Shown piece after piece: positions 51,022-62,784 of a stretch of DNA of 64,000 nt. Numbering within the stretch: the first letter of the stretch is position 1; each line of letters opens with the position of its first letter. The position numbers were made by a program, and so were the translations under genes. The stretch comes from Lachnospiraceae bacterium (GTDB lineage Bacteria; Bacillota; Clostridia; Lachnospirales; Lachnospiraceae), in the NCBI GenBank assembly GCA_029008875.1, contig JAQXJP010000042.1, forward strand, positions 18,582 through 82,581, written 5' to 3'. Below the pieces are notes generated by a model. It made no database searches. It was not told the origin of the DNA and saw only the letters and a program-made list of their open reading frames with translations.

Positions 51022-52890
51022 TTATGACAATTCGATGGCAGGCTGGTAAGTTTTCAGCCAGTCGTTGATCTGCAGGTAGTAAGCCAGAAGCTGGGGTCCT
51101 GCCATGAGCTGACCGTACCAGGGCTTTCCGTAGTCCTTGGGATTTGTGAGGAATTTATCCGCGCTGTTGAAATCCAGGAAAGGCAAAATGGGATTGTCCG
51201 TGTCTTTAAGCATTTGGGCGAAAGCCTTGCACAGCATGGATTCGTATCCCGGATCGTAGGTCTTGGGATAGGGGCTCTTGCGCCTGGTGCGGACAGTTTC
51301 CGGGATAAGTCCCTTCGCGAAGCTTCGCAGCAAATGTTTCACATCACCATCTCTGGTTTTCATGGCATAGGGGACATTGAACAGGTAGGTTGCCAAATCA
51401 AAATCAGCAAAGGGAACGCGAAGATCCATACTGCAGTAGGAGGCAATGCGGTCGGCCCGGTCCACCAGAGTCTGCATAAAATAGCGGATGGTCAGATACA
51501 TAATCAGGCGGTGGCGATCCTCGTCGGAACAATAGAGGAGGTCTGCCTGATCGCAGGGTAGGTTGAGTTCGTTGCATGCGGAGTGGTATCGGGAACTGAT
51601 GTACTCCCTCGGAGATAGCAGGTTTATAAAATCAGAATTTAACAATTGCAATCTCGCGGCGTGATCGCCGGACCATGGAAAAGCAAATTCGGAGAACATG
51701 GACACGTTGTGATACCATGGGTAGCCACAGAAGAGTTCGTCCGCACATTCTCCGGAAAAAACAATGGGATTCTGGGCTCCGATTTTTTCACAGAAATACA
51801 GCATGGAGGAATCCACATCCGCCATGGCAGGGCCGTCGTGGGCCAGAACCGAATTGTGGAGATATGCGAATTGTTCGGCGTTTCCGCACACCAGGGTTGT
51901 GTGGTCGGTGTTCAGGTAATCCACCATCTCGTGCACAAACGGAGCATCCAAGGTGGGTTGGAAGCTGTTGGCAACAAAATGGGTTTTGCTCCCGAGAAAA
52001 TCGAAGGAGAAGGTCTTGACTTCCATCTTTTTGTGCAGATAGGCCGTGATGACGGAGGAGTCCAGCCCGCCGGACAGGAGGGACGCCGGCTCGCAACATA
52101 CGTCGGATAGGGTGTCCAGGGATTTTTCCAGCAATTCGGAAATCCGACACAGGGTTTCTTCGTAGTTGTCCCGATGCTCCTTGGGCTCAAACCGGTGGTA
52201 GCAGTGTTCATAGAATATTCCGGAGCCGTACACAAGGTAATGTCCCGGCCGCAACTCCCACATGTCTTTGTAGAGCGTGCTGCCCACAGAATGGGCCGGA
52301 CCCATGGCAAAGACTTCGTTCAATCCCTCCCGGGTCACCACCGGACAGACAGAAGGATGGGCCAAAATGCCCTTCGGTTCCGAAGCGAAGATTAGAGAAC
52401 GGGAATGGCACTGATAGAACAGGGGACACAGTCCCAGTTGGTCGCGGAACAGAAAGAGGCGATTGACCGTCTCATCGTACAGGGCGATGGAAAAGGCACC
52501 CCGAAGACGACACACGAAGTCCGGTCCGTATGCGCAAAAGCCCGCCAGGATGATTTCTTCCTGGGTTTCCAGAGGTTCCTCACCAAACTTGTCACACAAC
52601 TCTTGTCTTAATTCCGGCAGATTGGAGATAAACCCGTCGTACAGCAGGGTGTACTTGTGATCCGCGATGGTCTTGGTGCAGGGCTGTGTGAGGGTAGCGA
52701 TATCGGAATGGATTTTAGAACATGCCAGGGCACAGTGGGCAAAACCGCCGTGGGCAAACAGATAAAAGCCCGTGTGGTCGGGCCCGCGCCGTTTCAATGC
52801 GTCAGCCATCGCTTCGACAATTCTTTCTCTGGAGGTGTTGTTGGATACGTAGGTTGTATCCGGTGCAAAAAAACCGGTAATGGCACTCAT
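51022..52890 (-). CDS. Asparagine synthetase B-like protein without the glutaminase cysteine
   Basis: A 622-residue two-domain protein. The N-terminal class II glutaminase-like domain begins MSAITGFFAP where active enzymes have MCGI, so the Cys2 nucleophile is replaced by Ser; RRGPDHTG and LRGAFSIALYD remain. The synthetase domain has the PP-loop LLSGGLDSS, SFDF and FSGECADELFCGYPWY, so ATP-dependent activation should be intact. It would need free ammonia, or act as an amide-forming enzyme of another kind. The start is certain from the GGGGGA site. It is a single gene facing dpaAB. Confidence 0.85.
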   Translation of the reverse strand: MSAITGFFAPDTTYVSNNTSRERIVEAMADALKRRGPDHTGFYLFAHGGFAHCALACSKIHSDIATLTQPCTKTIADHKYTLLYDGFISNLPELRQELCDKFGEEPLETQEEIILAGFCAYGPDFVCRLRGAFSIALYDETVNRLFLFRDQLGLCPLFYQCHSRSLIFASEPKGILAHPSVCPVVTREGLNEVFAMGPAHSVGSTLYKDMWELRPGHYLVYGSGIFYEHCYHRFEPKEHRDNYEETLCRISELLEKSLDTLSDVCCEPASLLSGGLDSSVITAYLHKKMEVKTFSFDFLGSKTHFVANSFQPTLDAPFVHEMVDYLNTDHTTLVCGNAEQFAYLHNSVLAHDGPAMADVDSSMLYFCEKIGAQNPIVFSGECADELFCGYPWYHNVSMFSEFAFPWSGDHAARLQLLNSDFINLLSPREYISSRYHSACNELNLPCDQADLLYCSDEDRHRLIMYLTIRYFMQTLVDRADRIASYCSMDLRVPFADFDLATYLFNVPYAMKTRDGDVKHLLRSFAKGLIPETVRTRRKSPYPKTYDPGYESMLCKAFAQMLKDTDNPILPFLDFNSADKFLTNPKDYGKPWYGQLMAGPQLLAYYLQINDWLKTYQPAIELS

Positions 52891-52968
52891 AGGGTTCCCC
52901 CTATTTTTTTTCTCTGATACTATATGCGATTGTTAATAAAAAGTTCATAAAACATTTCTCCCTTTTAG

Positions 52969-52997
52969 TTGTAGAATGGACGAAAAAGTGCTACAAT
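52969..52997 (+). promoter_or_regulatory. Promoter of secA
   Basis: TTGTAG at 52969-52974, a 17-base spacer and TACAAT at 52992-52997. Confidence 0.65.
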
Positions 52998-53033
52998 ACT
53001 CGTATTGTGTGACAATTTGGATAGGAGATATTT

Positions 53034-55604
53034 ATGAGTGTAATGACCAAAATGTTTGGTACCCACAGCGAAAGAGAATTGAAGAGAATCTATCCCATCG
53101 TTGATGCGGTTGAATCATATCGAGATCAGATGATGGGACTCTCCGACGAAGAATTACAAGGGAAGACCAAGGAATATAAAGACAGATTGGAAAAGGGGGA
53201 GACTCTGGATGACCTGCTTCCGGAGGCGTATGCAACGGTTCGTGAGGCTGCCCGTCGTGTCCTGGGAATGGAGCATTATCGCGTGCAGATTATCGGTGGA
53301 ATTATTCTCCATCAGGGCAGAATTGCAGAGATGAAGACCGGTGAAGGTAAGACTCTCGTATCCACTCTCCCCGCATATCTGAATGCGCTGGAAGGAAAGG
53401 GCGTACACATTGTGACCGTCAATGACTATCTGGCAAAGCGAGACGCCGAGTGGATGGGGAAGGTTCATGAATTTTTGGGACTCACCGTAGGAGTGGTTCT
53501 CAACAGTATGGACAACGATGAGCGCAGAAAGGCATACGGCTGCGATATTACATATGTGACCAACAATGAGTTGGGATTCGATTATCTTCGTGACAATATG
53601 GTAATCTACAAGGAACAGCTGGTTTTGCGCGGATTGCATTTTGCAATCGTGGACGAGGTTGACTCCGTTCTCATCGATGAGGCCAGAACTCCTCTAATCA
53701 TTTCCGGCCAGAGCGGCAAGTCCACAAAGTTGTATGAGGCCTGCGATATTCTGGCGCGCCAGATGAAGCGGGGTGAGGATGTTCCGGAATACTCGAAAAT
53801 GGATGCCCTCATGGGGATTGAGCAGGAGGAGACCGGAGATTTTGTAGTAAACGAGAAGGACAAGGTTGTCAACCTGACACAGCAGGGCGTTGCCCGGGTG
53901 GAGCAGTTCTTCCACATTGAAAACTTATCGGATCCGGAGAACCTTGAGATTCAGCACAACATTATCCTGGCGCTGCGCGCCCACAATCTCATGTTCCGGG
54001 ATCAGGATTATGTGGTGAAGGACGATCAGGTAATGATCGTAGATGAATTTACCGGACGTATTATGCCGGGACGCCGTTATTCGGACGGTCTGCATCAGGC
54101 CATCGAGGCCAAGGAACATGTGAAGGTGAAGCGGGAGAGCAAGACGCTTGCCACCATTACATTCCAGAACTTTTTCAACAAGTTTGACAAGAAGGCGGGT
54201 ATGACCGGTACCGCCCTCACCGAGGAGAAGGAATTCCGCGATATCTACGGGATGGATGTTATTGAAATCCCCACCAACAAGCCGGTTGCCCGTATCGACC
54301 ATCAGGATGCGGTATACAAGACCAAGAAGGAAAAATTCCATGCGGTTGTGGAGGAAGTAAAGCGGGCCCATGAAAAGGGACAACCCGTGCTTGTGGGTAC
54401 CATCACCATCGAGACTTCGGAGTTGGTGAGCAGCCTTCTCAAGAGGGAGGGAATTCCCCATACCGTCTTGAACGCAAAATTCCATGAGATGGAAGCGGAG
54501 ATTGTTGCCCAAGCAGGTCAGCACGGTGCGGTTACCATCGCGACCAACATGGCAGGACGAGGAACGGATATCAAGCTGGACGAGGAAGCAAAAGCTGCCG
54601 GAGGTCTCAAGATCATCGGAACCGAGCGCCACGAATCAAGGCGTATCGATAACCAGCTGCGTGGTCGTTCCGGACGTCAGGGAGATCCGGGTGAATCCAA
54701 GTTCTACATCTCTCTGGAGGACGATCTGATGAGATTGTTCGGTTCGGATCGTCTGATGTCAGTATTTACCGCCCTTGGAGTTCCGGAGAACGAGGAGATT
54801 CAGCACAAGATGCTCACCTCAGCCATCGAGAAAGCACAGCAGAAGATTGAGAGCAACAACTTTGGAATCCGTAAGAATCTTCTGGAATATGACCAGGTCA
54901 ACAATGATCAGAGAGAGATTATTTACGCAGAGCGTCTGCGCGTACTGAACGGGGAGAGCATGCGCGAGGTAATCTTCAAGATGATTCAGGATGAAGTGGA
55001 GAAGTTGGTGGAGACCTGCATCTCAGGTGAGATCGATCGCAAGGAATGGGATTTGAAGGAGTTGAATGAATTGATTCTTCCGATTATCCCCATGGCTCCC
55101 ATCACAGAGAGCAGAATTTCGGATATCAAGAACGACAAGCAGTTAAAGCAGTTCCTGAAGGAGCAGGCGGCGGAGCTTTATGAGGCGAAGGAGACCGAGT
55201 TCCCGGAGATTGAGCAGTTCCGTGAGATTGAGCGCGTGGTTCTGCTGAAAGTGATCGACCGTTGCTGGATGGAGCACATTGACGATATGGATCAGCTTCG
55301 CCAGGGTATCGGCCTTCAGGCATACGGACAGAGAGATCCCCTTGTGGAATATAAGATGGCGGGATTTGACATGTTCGACGATATGACGGCAGCTATCCAG
55401 GAAGACACGGTTCGCATGCTGTTCCATGTTCAGGTACAGCAGAAGGTGGAGCGTGAGCAGGTTGCCAAGGTGACGGGAACCAACAAGGATGATACCGCTC
55501 CCAACGCGCCCAAGAAGCGCGCGGACGCCAAGGTTTATCCCAACGACCCATGTCCATGCGGATCAGGAAAGAAGTACAAGCAGTGCTGTGGAAAGTTTAA
55601 TTAA
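53034..55604 (+). CDS. secA: Protein translocase motor SecA
   Basis: An 856-residue SecA, full length. Walker A region [10 protein letters not shown] (about residue 100), [21 protein letters not shown], the preprotein cross-linking domain about 225-380, [43 protein letters not shown] (motif VI), and a C-terminal zinc tail [17 protein letters not shown]. It drives secretion through SecYEG with ATP. It has its own promoter and terminator. Base composition is like the rest of the window; the next gene is not. Confidence 0.98.
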   Translation: MSVMTKMFGTHSERELKRIYPIVDAVESYRDQMMGLSDEELQGKTKEYKDRLEKGETLDDLLPEAYATVREAARRVLGMEHYRVQIIGGIILHQGRIAEMKTGEGKTLVSTLPAYLNALEGKGVHIVTVNDYLAKRDAEWMGKVHEFLGLTVGVVLNSMDNDERRKAYGCDITYVTNNELGFDYLRDNMVIYKEQLVLRGLHFAIVDEVDSVLIDEARTPLIISGQSGKSTKLYEACDILARQMKRGEDVPEYSKMDALMGIEQEETGDFVVNEKDKVVNLTQQGVARVEQFFHIENLSDPENLEIQHNIILALRAHNLMFRDQDYVVKDDQVMIVDEFTGRIMPGRRYSDGLHQAIEAKEHVKVKRESKTLATITFQNFFNKFDKKAGMTGTALTEEKEFRDIYGMDVIEIPTNKPVARIDHQDAVYKTKKEKFHAVVEEVKRAHEKGQPVLVGTITIETSELVSSLLKREGIPHTVLNAKFHEMEAEIVAQAGQHGAVTIATNMAGRGTDIKLDEEAKAAGGLKIIGTERHESRRIDNQLRGRSGRQGDPGESKFYISLEDDLMRLFGSDRLMSVFTALGVPENEEIQHKMLTSAIEKAQQKIESNNFGIRKNLLEYDQVNNDQREIIYAERLRVLNGESMREVIFKMIQDEVEKLVETCISGEIDRKEWDLKELNELILPIIPMAPITESRISDIKNDKQLKQFLKEQAAELYEAKETEFPEIEQFREIERVVLLKVIDRCWMEHIDDMDQLRQGIGLQAYGQRDPLVEYKMAGFDMFDDMTAAIQEDTVRMLFHVQVQQKVEREQVAKVTGTNKDDTAPNAPKKRADAKVYPNDPCPCGSGKKYKQCCGKFN

Positions 55605-55621
55605 ATAGTAGATTATCGAAG

Positions 55622-55651
55622 ACCTTCTCACTTTATGTGGGGAGGTTTTTG
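55622..55651 (+). terminator. Terminator after secA
   Basis: ACCTTCTCAC pairs with GTGGGGAGGT (two G-T) around TTTAT, followed by T. The remaining 280-base gap to the next start is AT-rich and holds only that gene's promoter. Confidence 0.8.
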
Positions 55652-55799
55652 CGTTATGGAATTATAGCTTTGTTATCAATTTTCGTGGGAAGGTGTTCCA
55701 TGTATCATGCGTATTTTTTTTACAATCACTGAAACATTTTTGAGATTAATTATAGAAAATAAGGAAAATTGTGTGTGCAATAAAATAAGAATACCGGCA

Positions 55800-55828
55800 T
55801 TGACTGTATATAGTGATAATGCTATTAT
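55800..55828 (+). promoter_or_regulatory. Promoter of AT-rich chemoreceptor gene
   Basis: TTGACT at 55800-55805, a 17-base spacer and TATTAT at 55823-55828. Confidence 0.75.
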
Positions 55829-55887
55829 ACTAGATAGATATCAAATTGGTTTAAAGGGAAAATTACAATGATTTTGGAGGGTATTAC

Positions 55888-57564
55888 ATGAAGAAACTGG
55901 CAATGAAAACAAGAATAATCATACTATCGCTTGTGATTTTTGGGATTGGAATCTTATTATTAGTAATGAGTTCAGTCAAAACTATGGAATCTGGAATCAA
56001 AAATTCGATGATAAAGCAATTTATAGAAGAGGACAAGCAAATTGCTGCACAAGCAGAAATTATTATGGAAAAGGGAGGCGGAACAGAGGAGCTACAAACT
56101 TTTGTACAAAATCTTACACAGAAGAATCAAAATATTGCTTATGCAGTTGTGATAGATACTACAGTTACTGCGATTGCTCATTCTGATACTGAAAAAATTG
56201 GGAAAAATTATTCTGATGACACATCATATACGGTACCGGCGGCTACACTGGGGGAAGTAAAGACAAGTGAATTCTGGGCAGATGTACAGCAGGCGTGGAC
56301 ATATGATGTAATGTATCCTATTTATCAAAATGGAGAGCTTGTTGCATCTATGGATATTGGAATATACGATAATACAGTGAGTGATGTTTCGTCTGCAGTA
56401 AAAAAGACAGAGATAATTTCTGCAGTGGTTTTATCACTTATAGTAGGTGCTTTGCTGGTAATAGTGTTAAAACGTGAGTTGAAGGATTTTAGCAAGTTAG
56501 CAGCTGTTTTTGATATTATGGGAGAGGGAGATTTTACTGTAGAAATAGACCCCAAGTATGTAGAGCGCAATGATGAAATTGGTATAATTGCAAAATCAGC
56601 AGAGAATATGAAAGAAAATCTGGCGAGACTTATTGGAAGAACCAACAAAGAGGTTGAGGTTCTCTCCCAGATGCAGAAAAATCTTACAGAGAGAATTGAT
56701 GATACTAGAGATAAGTCATCATTTATTGTTTCAATTACAGATAATGCTGTGGGGCATACAGCAGAGCAGAAGTCTTTGTCAGCTGATAACATGAATCGTG
56801 CAAAGGATATCAGTGAAGGCGTGAAAGGCGTATCTGATAATATTTCAAATATTAGTGTTGCGGCTCAGGAAACGGCATCAGCAGCAGAGTTGGGAGCAGA
56901 GAAGCTGAACAACGTAGTTAATCAGGTTCAGAAAATTGTTGCAAATGTACATGAGACGAGAAAACAGATTGGCGAGCTTGAGAGCATGTCAAGTGAGATT
57001 GAAAGTGTTATTAAGATGATTGCTGATATAGCATCACAGACAAATCTTCTTTCTCTTAATGCATCAATTGAGGCAGCGCGTGCTGGCGAGCAAGGTAAAG
57101 GCTTTGCAGTGGTTGCAACAGAAGTTGGTGCACTTGCAGTTCAGTCAAGTGAGTCTGCAGAGAAGATAGCTGACATGATTCGTGAGATTCAGGAATGCAT
57201 AAAGGCATGTGTTTCTCTTATGGAGGAAGGTGTTGACTCAGCTCAGGAAGGTGTAGATTTGGCTGAGGATACAATGGTAAACTTTGAGGGCATCAATGAG
57301 AAAATTAATGAGATTTCTAATGAGATTAGAAGTATTGCTGATGTCGTACAGGAAACCTCCGATGGAGTTGATTCATTGCAGGCAGCTATAGAAACCATTG
57401 AGGAGATAGCTGGTGAGGTGAGTGAGAATACAGAAAACATATCTGATGCGGTAAATGAGCAGAGTGATATGATGTATCGTGTGAAAGAAGAAATCAGTGA
57501 GCTTGCACAGATTTCAGCAGAACTTTCTGAGGGACTAAAGGTATTTAGAATCAAACAAAAATAA
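55888..57564 (+). CDS. Methyl-accepting chemotaxis protein with single-Cache sensor (AT-rich)
   Basis: A 558-residue chemoreceptor. Helix 1 at about 9-27, an extracytoplasmic Cache-like sensor about 30-178 ([42 protein letters not shown]), helix 2 about 187-205, HAMP about 206-262 ([18 protein letters not shown]), and the signalling tip [23 protein letters not shown] near 385-405. Codon choice is AT-rich, unlike secA or most of uvrB: one 60-base line at 56341 has 22 G+C by hand count, against 37 at 58261. It was probably imported with the start of uvrB. Confidence 0.92.
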   Translation: MKKLAMKTRIIILSLVIFGIGILLLVMSSVKTMESGIKNSMIKQFIEEDKQIAAQAEIIMEKGGGTEELQTFVQNLTQKNQNIAYAVVIDTTVTAIAHSDTEKIGKNYSDDTSYTVPAATLGEVKTSEFWADVQQAWTYDVMYPIYQNGELVASMDIGIYDNTVSDVSSAVKKTEIISAVVLSLIVGALLVIVLKRELKDFSKLAAVFDIMGEGDFTVEIDPKYVERNDEIGIIAKSAENMKENLARLIGRTNKEVEVLSQMQKNLTERIDDTRDKSSFIVSITDNAVGHTAEQKSLSADNMNRAKDISEGVKGVSDNISNISVAAQETASAAELGAEKLNNVVNQVQKIVANVHETRKQIGELESMSSEIESVIKMIADIASQTNLLSLNASIEAARAGEQGKGFAVVATEVGALAVQSSESAEKIADMIREIQECIKACVSLMEEGVDSAQEGVDLAEDTMVNFEGINEKINEISNEIRSIADVVQETSDGVDSLQAAIETIEEIAGEVSENTENISDAVNEQSDMMYRVKEEISELAQISAELSEGLKVFRIKQK

Positions 57565-57581
57565 ATAATGCTAAGGTAAAA

Positions 57582-57624
57582 CGGCTGCGGTATCCATTAG
57601 TAGGGGAATTGCAGCCGCTTTTTA
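57582..57624 (+). terminator. Terminator after AT-rich chemoreceptor
   Basis: CGGCTGC pairs with GCAGCCG with a long partly paired loop, followed by TTTTT. Confidence 0.75.
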
Positions 57625-57667
57625 CTGTGTAGGAAATTAGTTCGTATAACAAATAGAACAAGTGTTC
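57621..57667 (+). promoter_or_regulatory. SOS-controlled promoter of uvrBA with LexA box
   Basis: GAACAAGTGTTC at 57656-57667 is a perfect Gram-positive LexA/DinR box (GAAC-N4-GTTC). A possible promoter (TTTACT 57621-57626, 18-base spacer, TATAAC 57645-57650) places the box just after the transcription start, where LexA would block elongation or initiation. The promoter hexamers are weak; the box itself is strong. Confidence 0.75.
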
Positions 57668-57817
57668 TGAAATCTATGGACAATCGGAACATTTCATGAT
57701 AAAATATGCAATAATTTGCAGAAGATTTTATAAATGAAATGTGATCCGATTGTCTATTTTTGTGCATATTATTTGCGAATATAGCAGAGCATAAAGACTA
57801 AGAGGAAAGAGGCAGAG

Positions 57818-59797
57818 ATGGAGTTTAAATTACATTCAAAATACCAACCGACTGGAGACCAGCCACAGGCAATTGAGGAGCTTGTAAAAGGCTTTAAGGA
57901 AGGCAATCAATTCCAGACTTTACTAGGAGTTACAGGTTCGGGCAAGACGTTCACTATGGCTAATGTGATTGCAGCACTGAATAAGCCTACTCTTATCATA
58001 AGTCATAATAAGACCCTCGCAGGACAATTGTACTCAGAATTTAAGGAGTTTTTCCCCGAAAATGCAGTAGAGTACTTTGTGTCCTATTATGATTATTACC
58101 AGCCGGAGGCGTATGTTCCCCAATCGGATACATATATTGCCAAGGATTCCTCCATCAACGACGAGATTGACAAACTGCGATTGTCGGCAACTGCGGCGAT
58201 GGCGGAGCGCAGGGACGTTATTGTGGTGGCCAGCGTATCCTGTATCTATGGTCTGGGAAGTCCGGACGAGTGGGAGGGCATGAGTCTGTCCATGCGCCCG
58301 GGAATGGAGAAGGACAGAGATGATGTGATTCGCGCACTGATCGATATGCAGTACAATCGCAACGATATGGATTTTCATCGAGGAACCTTCCGGGTGCGAG
58401 GGGATGTGGTGGAAATTTTTCCGGCGAATCATTCGGACACGGCCATTCGCGTGGAGTTTTTCGGGGACGAAATTGAGCGAATTACAGAGGTGGATGTCCT
58501 TACCGGTGAAATCAAATGTACACTGGAACACACAATTATCTTTCCGGCATCCCACTATGTGGTGTCCCAGGACAAAATTAATGCAGCCTGTGACAACATT
58601 GAGAAGGAACTGGAAGAGCGGGTTCGCTTCTTCAAGGGGGAGGACCGCCTGATTGAGGCGCAGAGAATTGCGGAGAGAACCAATTTTGATATAGAGATGA
58701 TGCGAGAGACCGGATTTTGTTCCGGTATTGAGAACTATACCAGGCACCTAAACTTCGCAAATCCGGGTGAGCCTCCGATGACGTTAATTGATTTCTTCCC
58801 GGATGATTTTTTGATTATTGTGGATGAGTCGCATATTTCCATTCCTCAGATTCGGGGGATGTATGCGGGGGATCGGTCTCGAAAGCAAACATTGGTGGAC
58901 TATGGATTTCGTCTTCCCTCAGCGCTGGACAACCGTCCTTTGAATTTTGAGGAGTTTGAGAGCAAGATAGACCAGATGCTGTTTGTGTCGGCAACGCCGA
59001 ATACGTACGAGGATGAACATGAACTTCTCAGGGTAGAGCAGATTATCCGTCCCACAGGGCTTTTGGACCCGGAAGTATCGGTGCGCCCGGTTGAGGGACA
59101 GATTGATGACCTCGTTGGTGAGGTGAACCGTGAGGTTACCGCCGGTCACAAGGTGTTGATCACAACCCTGACGAAGAAGATGGCGGAGGATTTGACCAAG
59201 TACATGGCAGAGCTTGGAATTCGGGTGAAATACCTCCATTCGGATATTGATACCTTAGAGCGGGCGGAGATTATCCGAGATTTGCGTCTGGATGTGTTTG
59301 ATGTTCTGGTGGGAATTAACCTGCTGCGAGAGGGATTGGATATTCCGGAGATTACTTTGGTGGCAATTCTTGATGCGGACAAAGAGGGCTTTCTCCGCTC
59401 TGAGACATCCCTCATTCAGACAATCGGGCGAGCTGCCCGAAACAGCGAGGGCCACGTCATTATGTACGCAGACACTGTTACCGATTCCATGCGCAGGGCA
59501 ATTGATGAGACCATGCGACGTCGCAAGGTGCAGGAGGAATACAACAGACAGCACAATATTACGCCGCAGACCATTCAGAAGTCGGTGCGGGAGCTGATTG
59601 CGGTGTCCAAGAAGGTGGCTGCAGAGGAGATGAACTTCTCCAAGGATCCGGAGTCCATGAGCAGAAAGGAACTGGAGAAGCTGATTGCGGAAATTCAGAA
59701 GAAAATGCAAAAGGCTGCGACAGAGTTAAATTTCGAGGCGGCAGCGGAATACCGAGATCAAATGATACGGCTGAAGAACATGCTGCGTGACTTATAG
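57818..59797 (+). CDS. uvrB: Excinuclease ABC subunit B
   Basis: A 659-residue UvrB, full length. Walker [14 protein letters not shown] (about residue 40), beta-hairpin segment [12 protein letters not shown] (about 90-102), [61 protein letters not shown], and a C-terminal UVR domain ([32 protein letters not shown]). It acts with UvrA in nucleotide excision repair. The first 65-90 codons are AT-rich with different codon choice; the rest is GC-rich, suggesting a recombination joint near 58010-58090. A LexA box lies upstream. Confidence 0.98.
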   Translation: MEFKLHSKYQPTGDQPQAIEELVKGFKEGNQFQTLLGVTGSGKTFTMANVIAALNKPTLIISHNKTLAGQLYSEFKEFFPENAVEYFVSYYDYYQPEAYVPQSDTYIAKDSSINDEIDKLRLSATAAMAERRDVIVVASVSCIYGLGSPDEWEGMSLSMRPGMEKDRDDVIRALIDMQYNRNDMDFHRGTFRVRGDVVEIFPANHSDTAIRVEFFGDEIERITEVDVLTGEIKCTLEHTIIFPASHYVVSQDKINAACDNIEKELEERVRFFKGEDRLIEAQRIAERTNFDIEMMRETGFCSGIENYTRHLNFANPGEPPMTLIDFFPDDFLIIVDESHISIPQIRGMYAGDRSRKQTLVDYGFRLPSALDNRPLNFEEFESKIDQMLFVSATPNTYEDEHELLRVEQIIRPTGLLDPEVSVRPVEGQIDDLVGEVNREVTAGHKVLITTLTKKMAEDLTKYMAELGIRVKYLHSDIDTLERAEIIRDLRLDVFDVLVGINLLREGLDIPEITLVAILDADKEGFLRSETSLIQTIGRAARNSEGHVIMYADTVTDSMRRAIDETMRRRKVQEEYNRQHNITPQTIQKSVRELIAVSKKVAAEEMNFSKDPESMSRKELEKLIAEIQKKMQKAATELNFEAAAEYRDQMIRLKNMLRDL

Positions 59798-59815
59798 AAT
59801 TGGAGAAGAGATACC

Positions 59816-62656
59816 ATGGCTAAAAAAGAACGTAAGTACATCAAAATAAGAGGTGCCGGCGAGCACAACCTGAAAAGTGTCAGCATTGATATTCCAAGGG
59901 ACGAATTTGTGGTACTGACAGGCTTGTCAGGCTCCGGGAAGTCGTCTCTGGCATTTGATACCATCTATGCGGAGGGCCAGCGTCGATACATGGAGTCGCT
60001 GTCTTCTTATGCGAGACAATTCCTCGGACAGATGGAGAAACCAAATGTGGAATCCATAGAAGGACTTCCGCCGGCAATTTCCATTGATCAGAAGTCCACG
60101 AACCGTAACCCCCGTTCCACGGTGGGGACGGTCACTGAGATATATGACTATTTCCGATTGCTGTATGCAAGAATCGGCGTTCCCCATTGTCCTTCCTGCG
60201 GTAAGGCCATTGCTAAGCAGACCATTGATCAGATGGTGGATGCAGTTATGGAACTCCCTGAGAAAACCAAAATACAGATTCTTGCCCCGGTTGTGCGCGG
60301 CAGAAAGGGAGAACATCAGAAGCTTTTTGAGCGGGCCAAAAAGAGCGGATATGTGAGAGTGATTGTGGATGGCAGTCAATATGAATTGACGGAAGAGATT
60401 CCCTTAGACAAGAACATCAAACACAACATTGACATTGTGGTGGACCGACTTGTGGTTAAGGAGGGGATTGAAAAGCGACTCACGGATTCCCTGGAAAACG
60501 TATTTGATTTGACAGAGGGGGTTGCGGTTGTAGATGTGATTGACGGCACCCCTATGAATTTTTCTCAGAATTTTGCCTGCCCGGATTGCGGAATCAGTAT
60601 TGATGAGTTAGAGCCGAGAAGCTTCTCCTTCAATAATCCGTTTGGTGCCTGCCCCACATGTTTTGGTTTGGGATACAAGATGAAGTTCGACGAAAACCTC
60701 ATGATTCCGGACCCTTCCCTGCCCATCTCTCAGGGGGCAATTCAGGTGATGGGATGGCAGTCCTGCACAGACCCTTCTTCCTACACCTATGCGACGCTTC
60801 GAGCTCTTTCCGAGGGCTATGGGTTTTCTTTGGACACTCCTTATGAAAAACTCCCGGAAGATATACGCCATATGATCGTTCACGGCGGAGACGGAAGGGT
60901 TCTGAAGGTGCGCTACAAGGGACAGCGAGGAGAGGGGGTCTATGACCTGAATTGGGAAGGCTTAATCCGTAATGTAGAGAGAAGATATCGGGAGACCGGT
61001 TCTGAGTCCAGCAAGGCAGAGTATGAGCAGTATATGCGCATTACTCCGTGCGAGGAATGCCATGGGCAGAGACTTAAGAAAAGTTCTCTTGCGGTTACGG
61101 TGTCCGATTACAACATCCACGAATTTACCTCCCTCTCTGTCAAGGAAATGTGCCGTGTGCTGGATACTCTCTCGCTGACGGACCAGCAGCATTTTATCGG
61201 AGATCAGATTCTCAAAGAGATTCGTTCCAGGGTCGGTTTTTTGCAGGAGGTTGGTCTGGATTACCTTACGCTCACCAGGTCTACCGCAAGTTTGTCCGGC
61301 GGGGAGGCACAGCGTATCCGCCTGGCAACACAGATAGGATCGGGACTGGTTGGCGTTGCCTATATTTTGGACGAACCAAGTATTGGACTTCATCAGAGAG
61401 ATAATGCGAAGCTGCTTGGGGCACTTCGGAATTTACAACAGCTTGGCAATACCCTCATTGTGGTGGAGCATGATGAGGATACCATGCGGGAGGCGGATTT
61501 TATTGTAGACATTGGCCCGGCGGCAGGAGTCCACGGAGGGGAAGTGATTGCCCAGGGAACCGCGGCGGATATTATGAAGTGCAAGAAATCCGTGACGGGT
61601 GCTTATCTGAGCGGGAGAATTCAGATTCCGGTTCCGGGAGAGAGAAGACAGCCAACAGGATGGATTCACGTGCGAGGGGCTAGGGAGAACAACCTGAAGA
61701 ATGTGGATGTGGATTTCCCGTTAGGCGTCATGACATGTGTTACCGGTGTCTCCGGTTCCGGTAAGAGCTCTCTTACAAATGAGATTCTCTACAAGCACCT
61801 TGCAAAGAGTCTAAACAGAGCGCGATGCGTGGCGGGAGACCATGATGGAATCGAGGGAATTGAGCAGCTGGACAAGATTATTGATATTGATCAGTCACCA
61901 ATCGGAAGAACACCGAGATCCAATCCGGCAACATACACAGGTGTGTTTGACATGATTCGTGATCTGTTTGCAGCCACTCCGGATGCCAAGGCAAAGGGAT
62001 ACAAGAAGGGGCGTTTCAGCTTTAATGTGAAGGGCGGTCGCTGCGAGGCGTGCAACGGAGACGGAATTTTGAAAATTGAAATGCATTTCCTTCCGGATGT
62101 GTATGTCCCCTGTGAGGTGTGCGGCGGAAAGCGCTATAATCGTGAGACACTGGATGTGAAATACAAAGGGAAGAGTATTTATGATGTGCTGGATATGACG
62201 GTGGAGGATGCCCTTGAGTTTTTCAAGAATGTGCCATCCATTCACAACAAGATTCAGACACTGTATGATGTGGGACTGGGCTATATCAAGCTGGGTCAGC
62301 CTTCCACCGAATTGTCCGGAGGAGAGGCACAGCGAATCAAGCTTGCTACAGAGCTTAGCAGAAGAAGCACCGGCAAGACAATCTATGTGCTGGATGAGCC
62401 CACCACAGGTCTTCACTTTGCGGATGTGCATAAGCTGGTAGAGATTTTGCGCAAATTGTCCGAGGGCGGAAATACGGTGGTTGTCATTGAACACAACCTG
62501 GATGTTATCAAGACGGCGGACTACATTATCGATATGGGACCGGAAGGCGGAGATGGCGGCGGAACGGTAATTGCCAAGGGTACGCCGGAGGAGATTTGCC
62601 GGGTGGAGGAATCCTATACCGGACAATTTTTGAAACCTTACCTTCAGAAAAAATAG
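59816..62656 (+). CDS. uvrA: Excinuclease ABC subunit A
   Basis: A 946-residue UvrA, full length. Two ABC-type ATPase units ([39 protein letters not shown]), signature motifs [16 protein letters not shown] and [16 protein letters not shown], and zinc modules [12 protein letters not shown]...CPTC and [10 protein letters not shown]...[10 protein letters not shown]. It recognises damaged DNA and loads UvrB. It follows uvrB by 18 bases and shares its SOS control. Codon use is typical of the window. Confidence 0.98.
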   Translation: MAKKERKYIKIRGAGEHNLKSVSIDIPRDEFVVLTGLSGSGKSSLAFDTIYAEGQRRYMESLSSYARQFLGQMEKPNVESIEGLPPAISIDQKSTNRNPRSTVGTVTEIYDYFRLLYARIGVPHCPSCGKAIAKQTIDQMVDAVMELPEKTKIQILAPVVRGRKGEHQKLFERAKKSGYVRVIVDGSQYELTEEIPLDKNIKHNIDIVVDRLVVKEGIEKRLTDSLENVFDLTEGVAVVDVIDGTPMNFSQNFACPDCGISIDELEPRSFSFNNPFGACPTCFGLGYKMKFDENLMIPDPSLPISQGAIQVMGWQSCTDPSSYTYATLRALSEGYGFSLDTPYEKLPEDIRHMIVHGGDGRVLKVRYKGQRGEGVYDLNWEGLIRNVERRYRETGSESSKAEYEQYMRITPCEECHGQRLKKSSLAVTVSDYNIHEFTSLSVKEMCRVLDTLSLTDQQHFIGDQILKEIRSRVGFLQEVGLDYLTLTRSTASLSGGEAQRIRLATQIGSGLVGVAYILDEPSIGLHQRDNAKLLGALRNLQQLGNTLIVVEHDEDTMREADFIVDIGPAAGVHGGEVIAQGTAADIMKCKKSVTGAYLSGRIQIPVPGERRQPTGWIHVRGARENNLKNVDVDFPLGVMTCVTGVSGSGKSSLTNEILYKHLAKSLNRARCVAGDHDGIEGIEQLDKIIDIDQSPIGRTPRSNPATYTGVFDMIRDLFAATPDAKAKGYKKGRFSFNVKGGRCEACNGDGILKIEMHFLPDVYVPCEVCGGKRYNRETLDVKYKGKSIYDVLDMTVEDALEFFKNVPSIHNKIQTLYDVGLGYIKLGQPSTELSGGEAQRIKLATELSRRSTGKTIYVLDEPTTGLHFADVHKLVEILRKLSEGGNTVVVIEHNLDVIKTADYIIDMGPEGGDGGGTVIAKGTPEEICRVEESYTGQFLKPYLQKK

Positions 62657-62657
62657 T

Positions 62658-62685
62658 TTGAAAAATGGAATTATTTGTATATAAT
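62658..62685 (+). promoter_or_regulatory. Promoter of mreB-type gene
   Basis: TTGAAA at 62658-62663, a 16-base spacer and TATAAT at 62680-62685. Confidence 0.75.
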
Positions 62686-62784
62686 GTTCTTAAGTATGTA
62701 AAAATATGATTAACTGTGTAACTGCGCCCTTTTGCAGGTACATGAATACCATAGATTTTTGAAGGGAAGGAGATATTCAATATC

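Noticed and set aside
57691..57705. Second LexA-like box near GGAACATTTC
   Set aside because: Only the GAAC half is present; the partner GTTC is missing.
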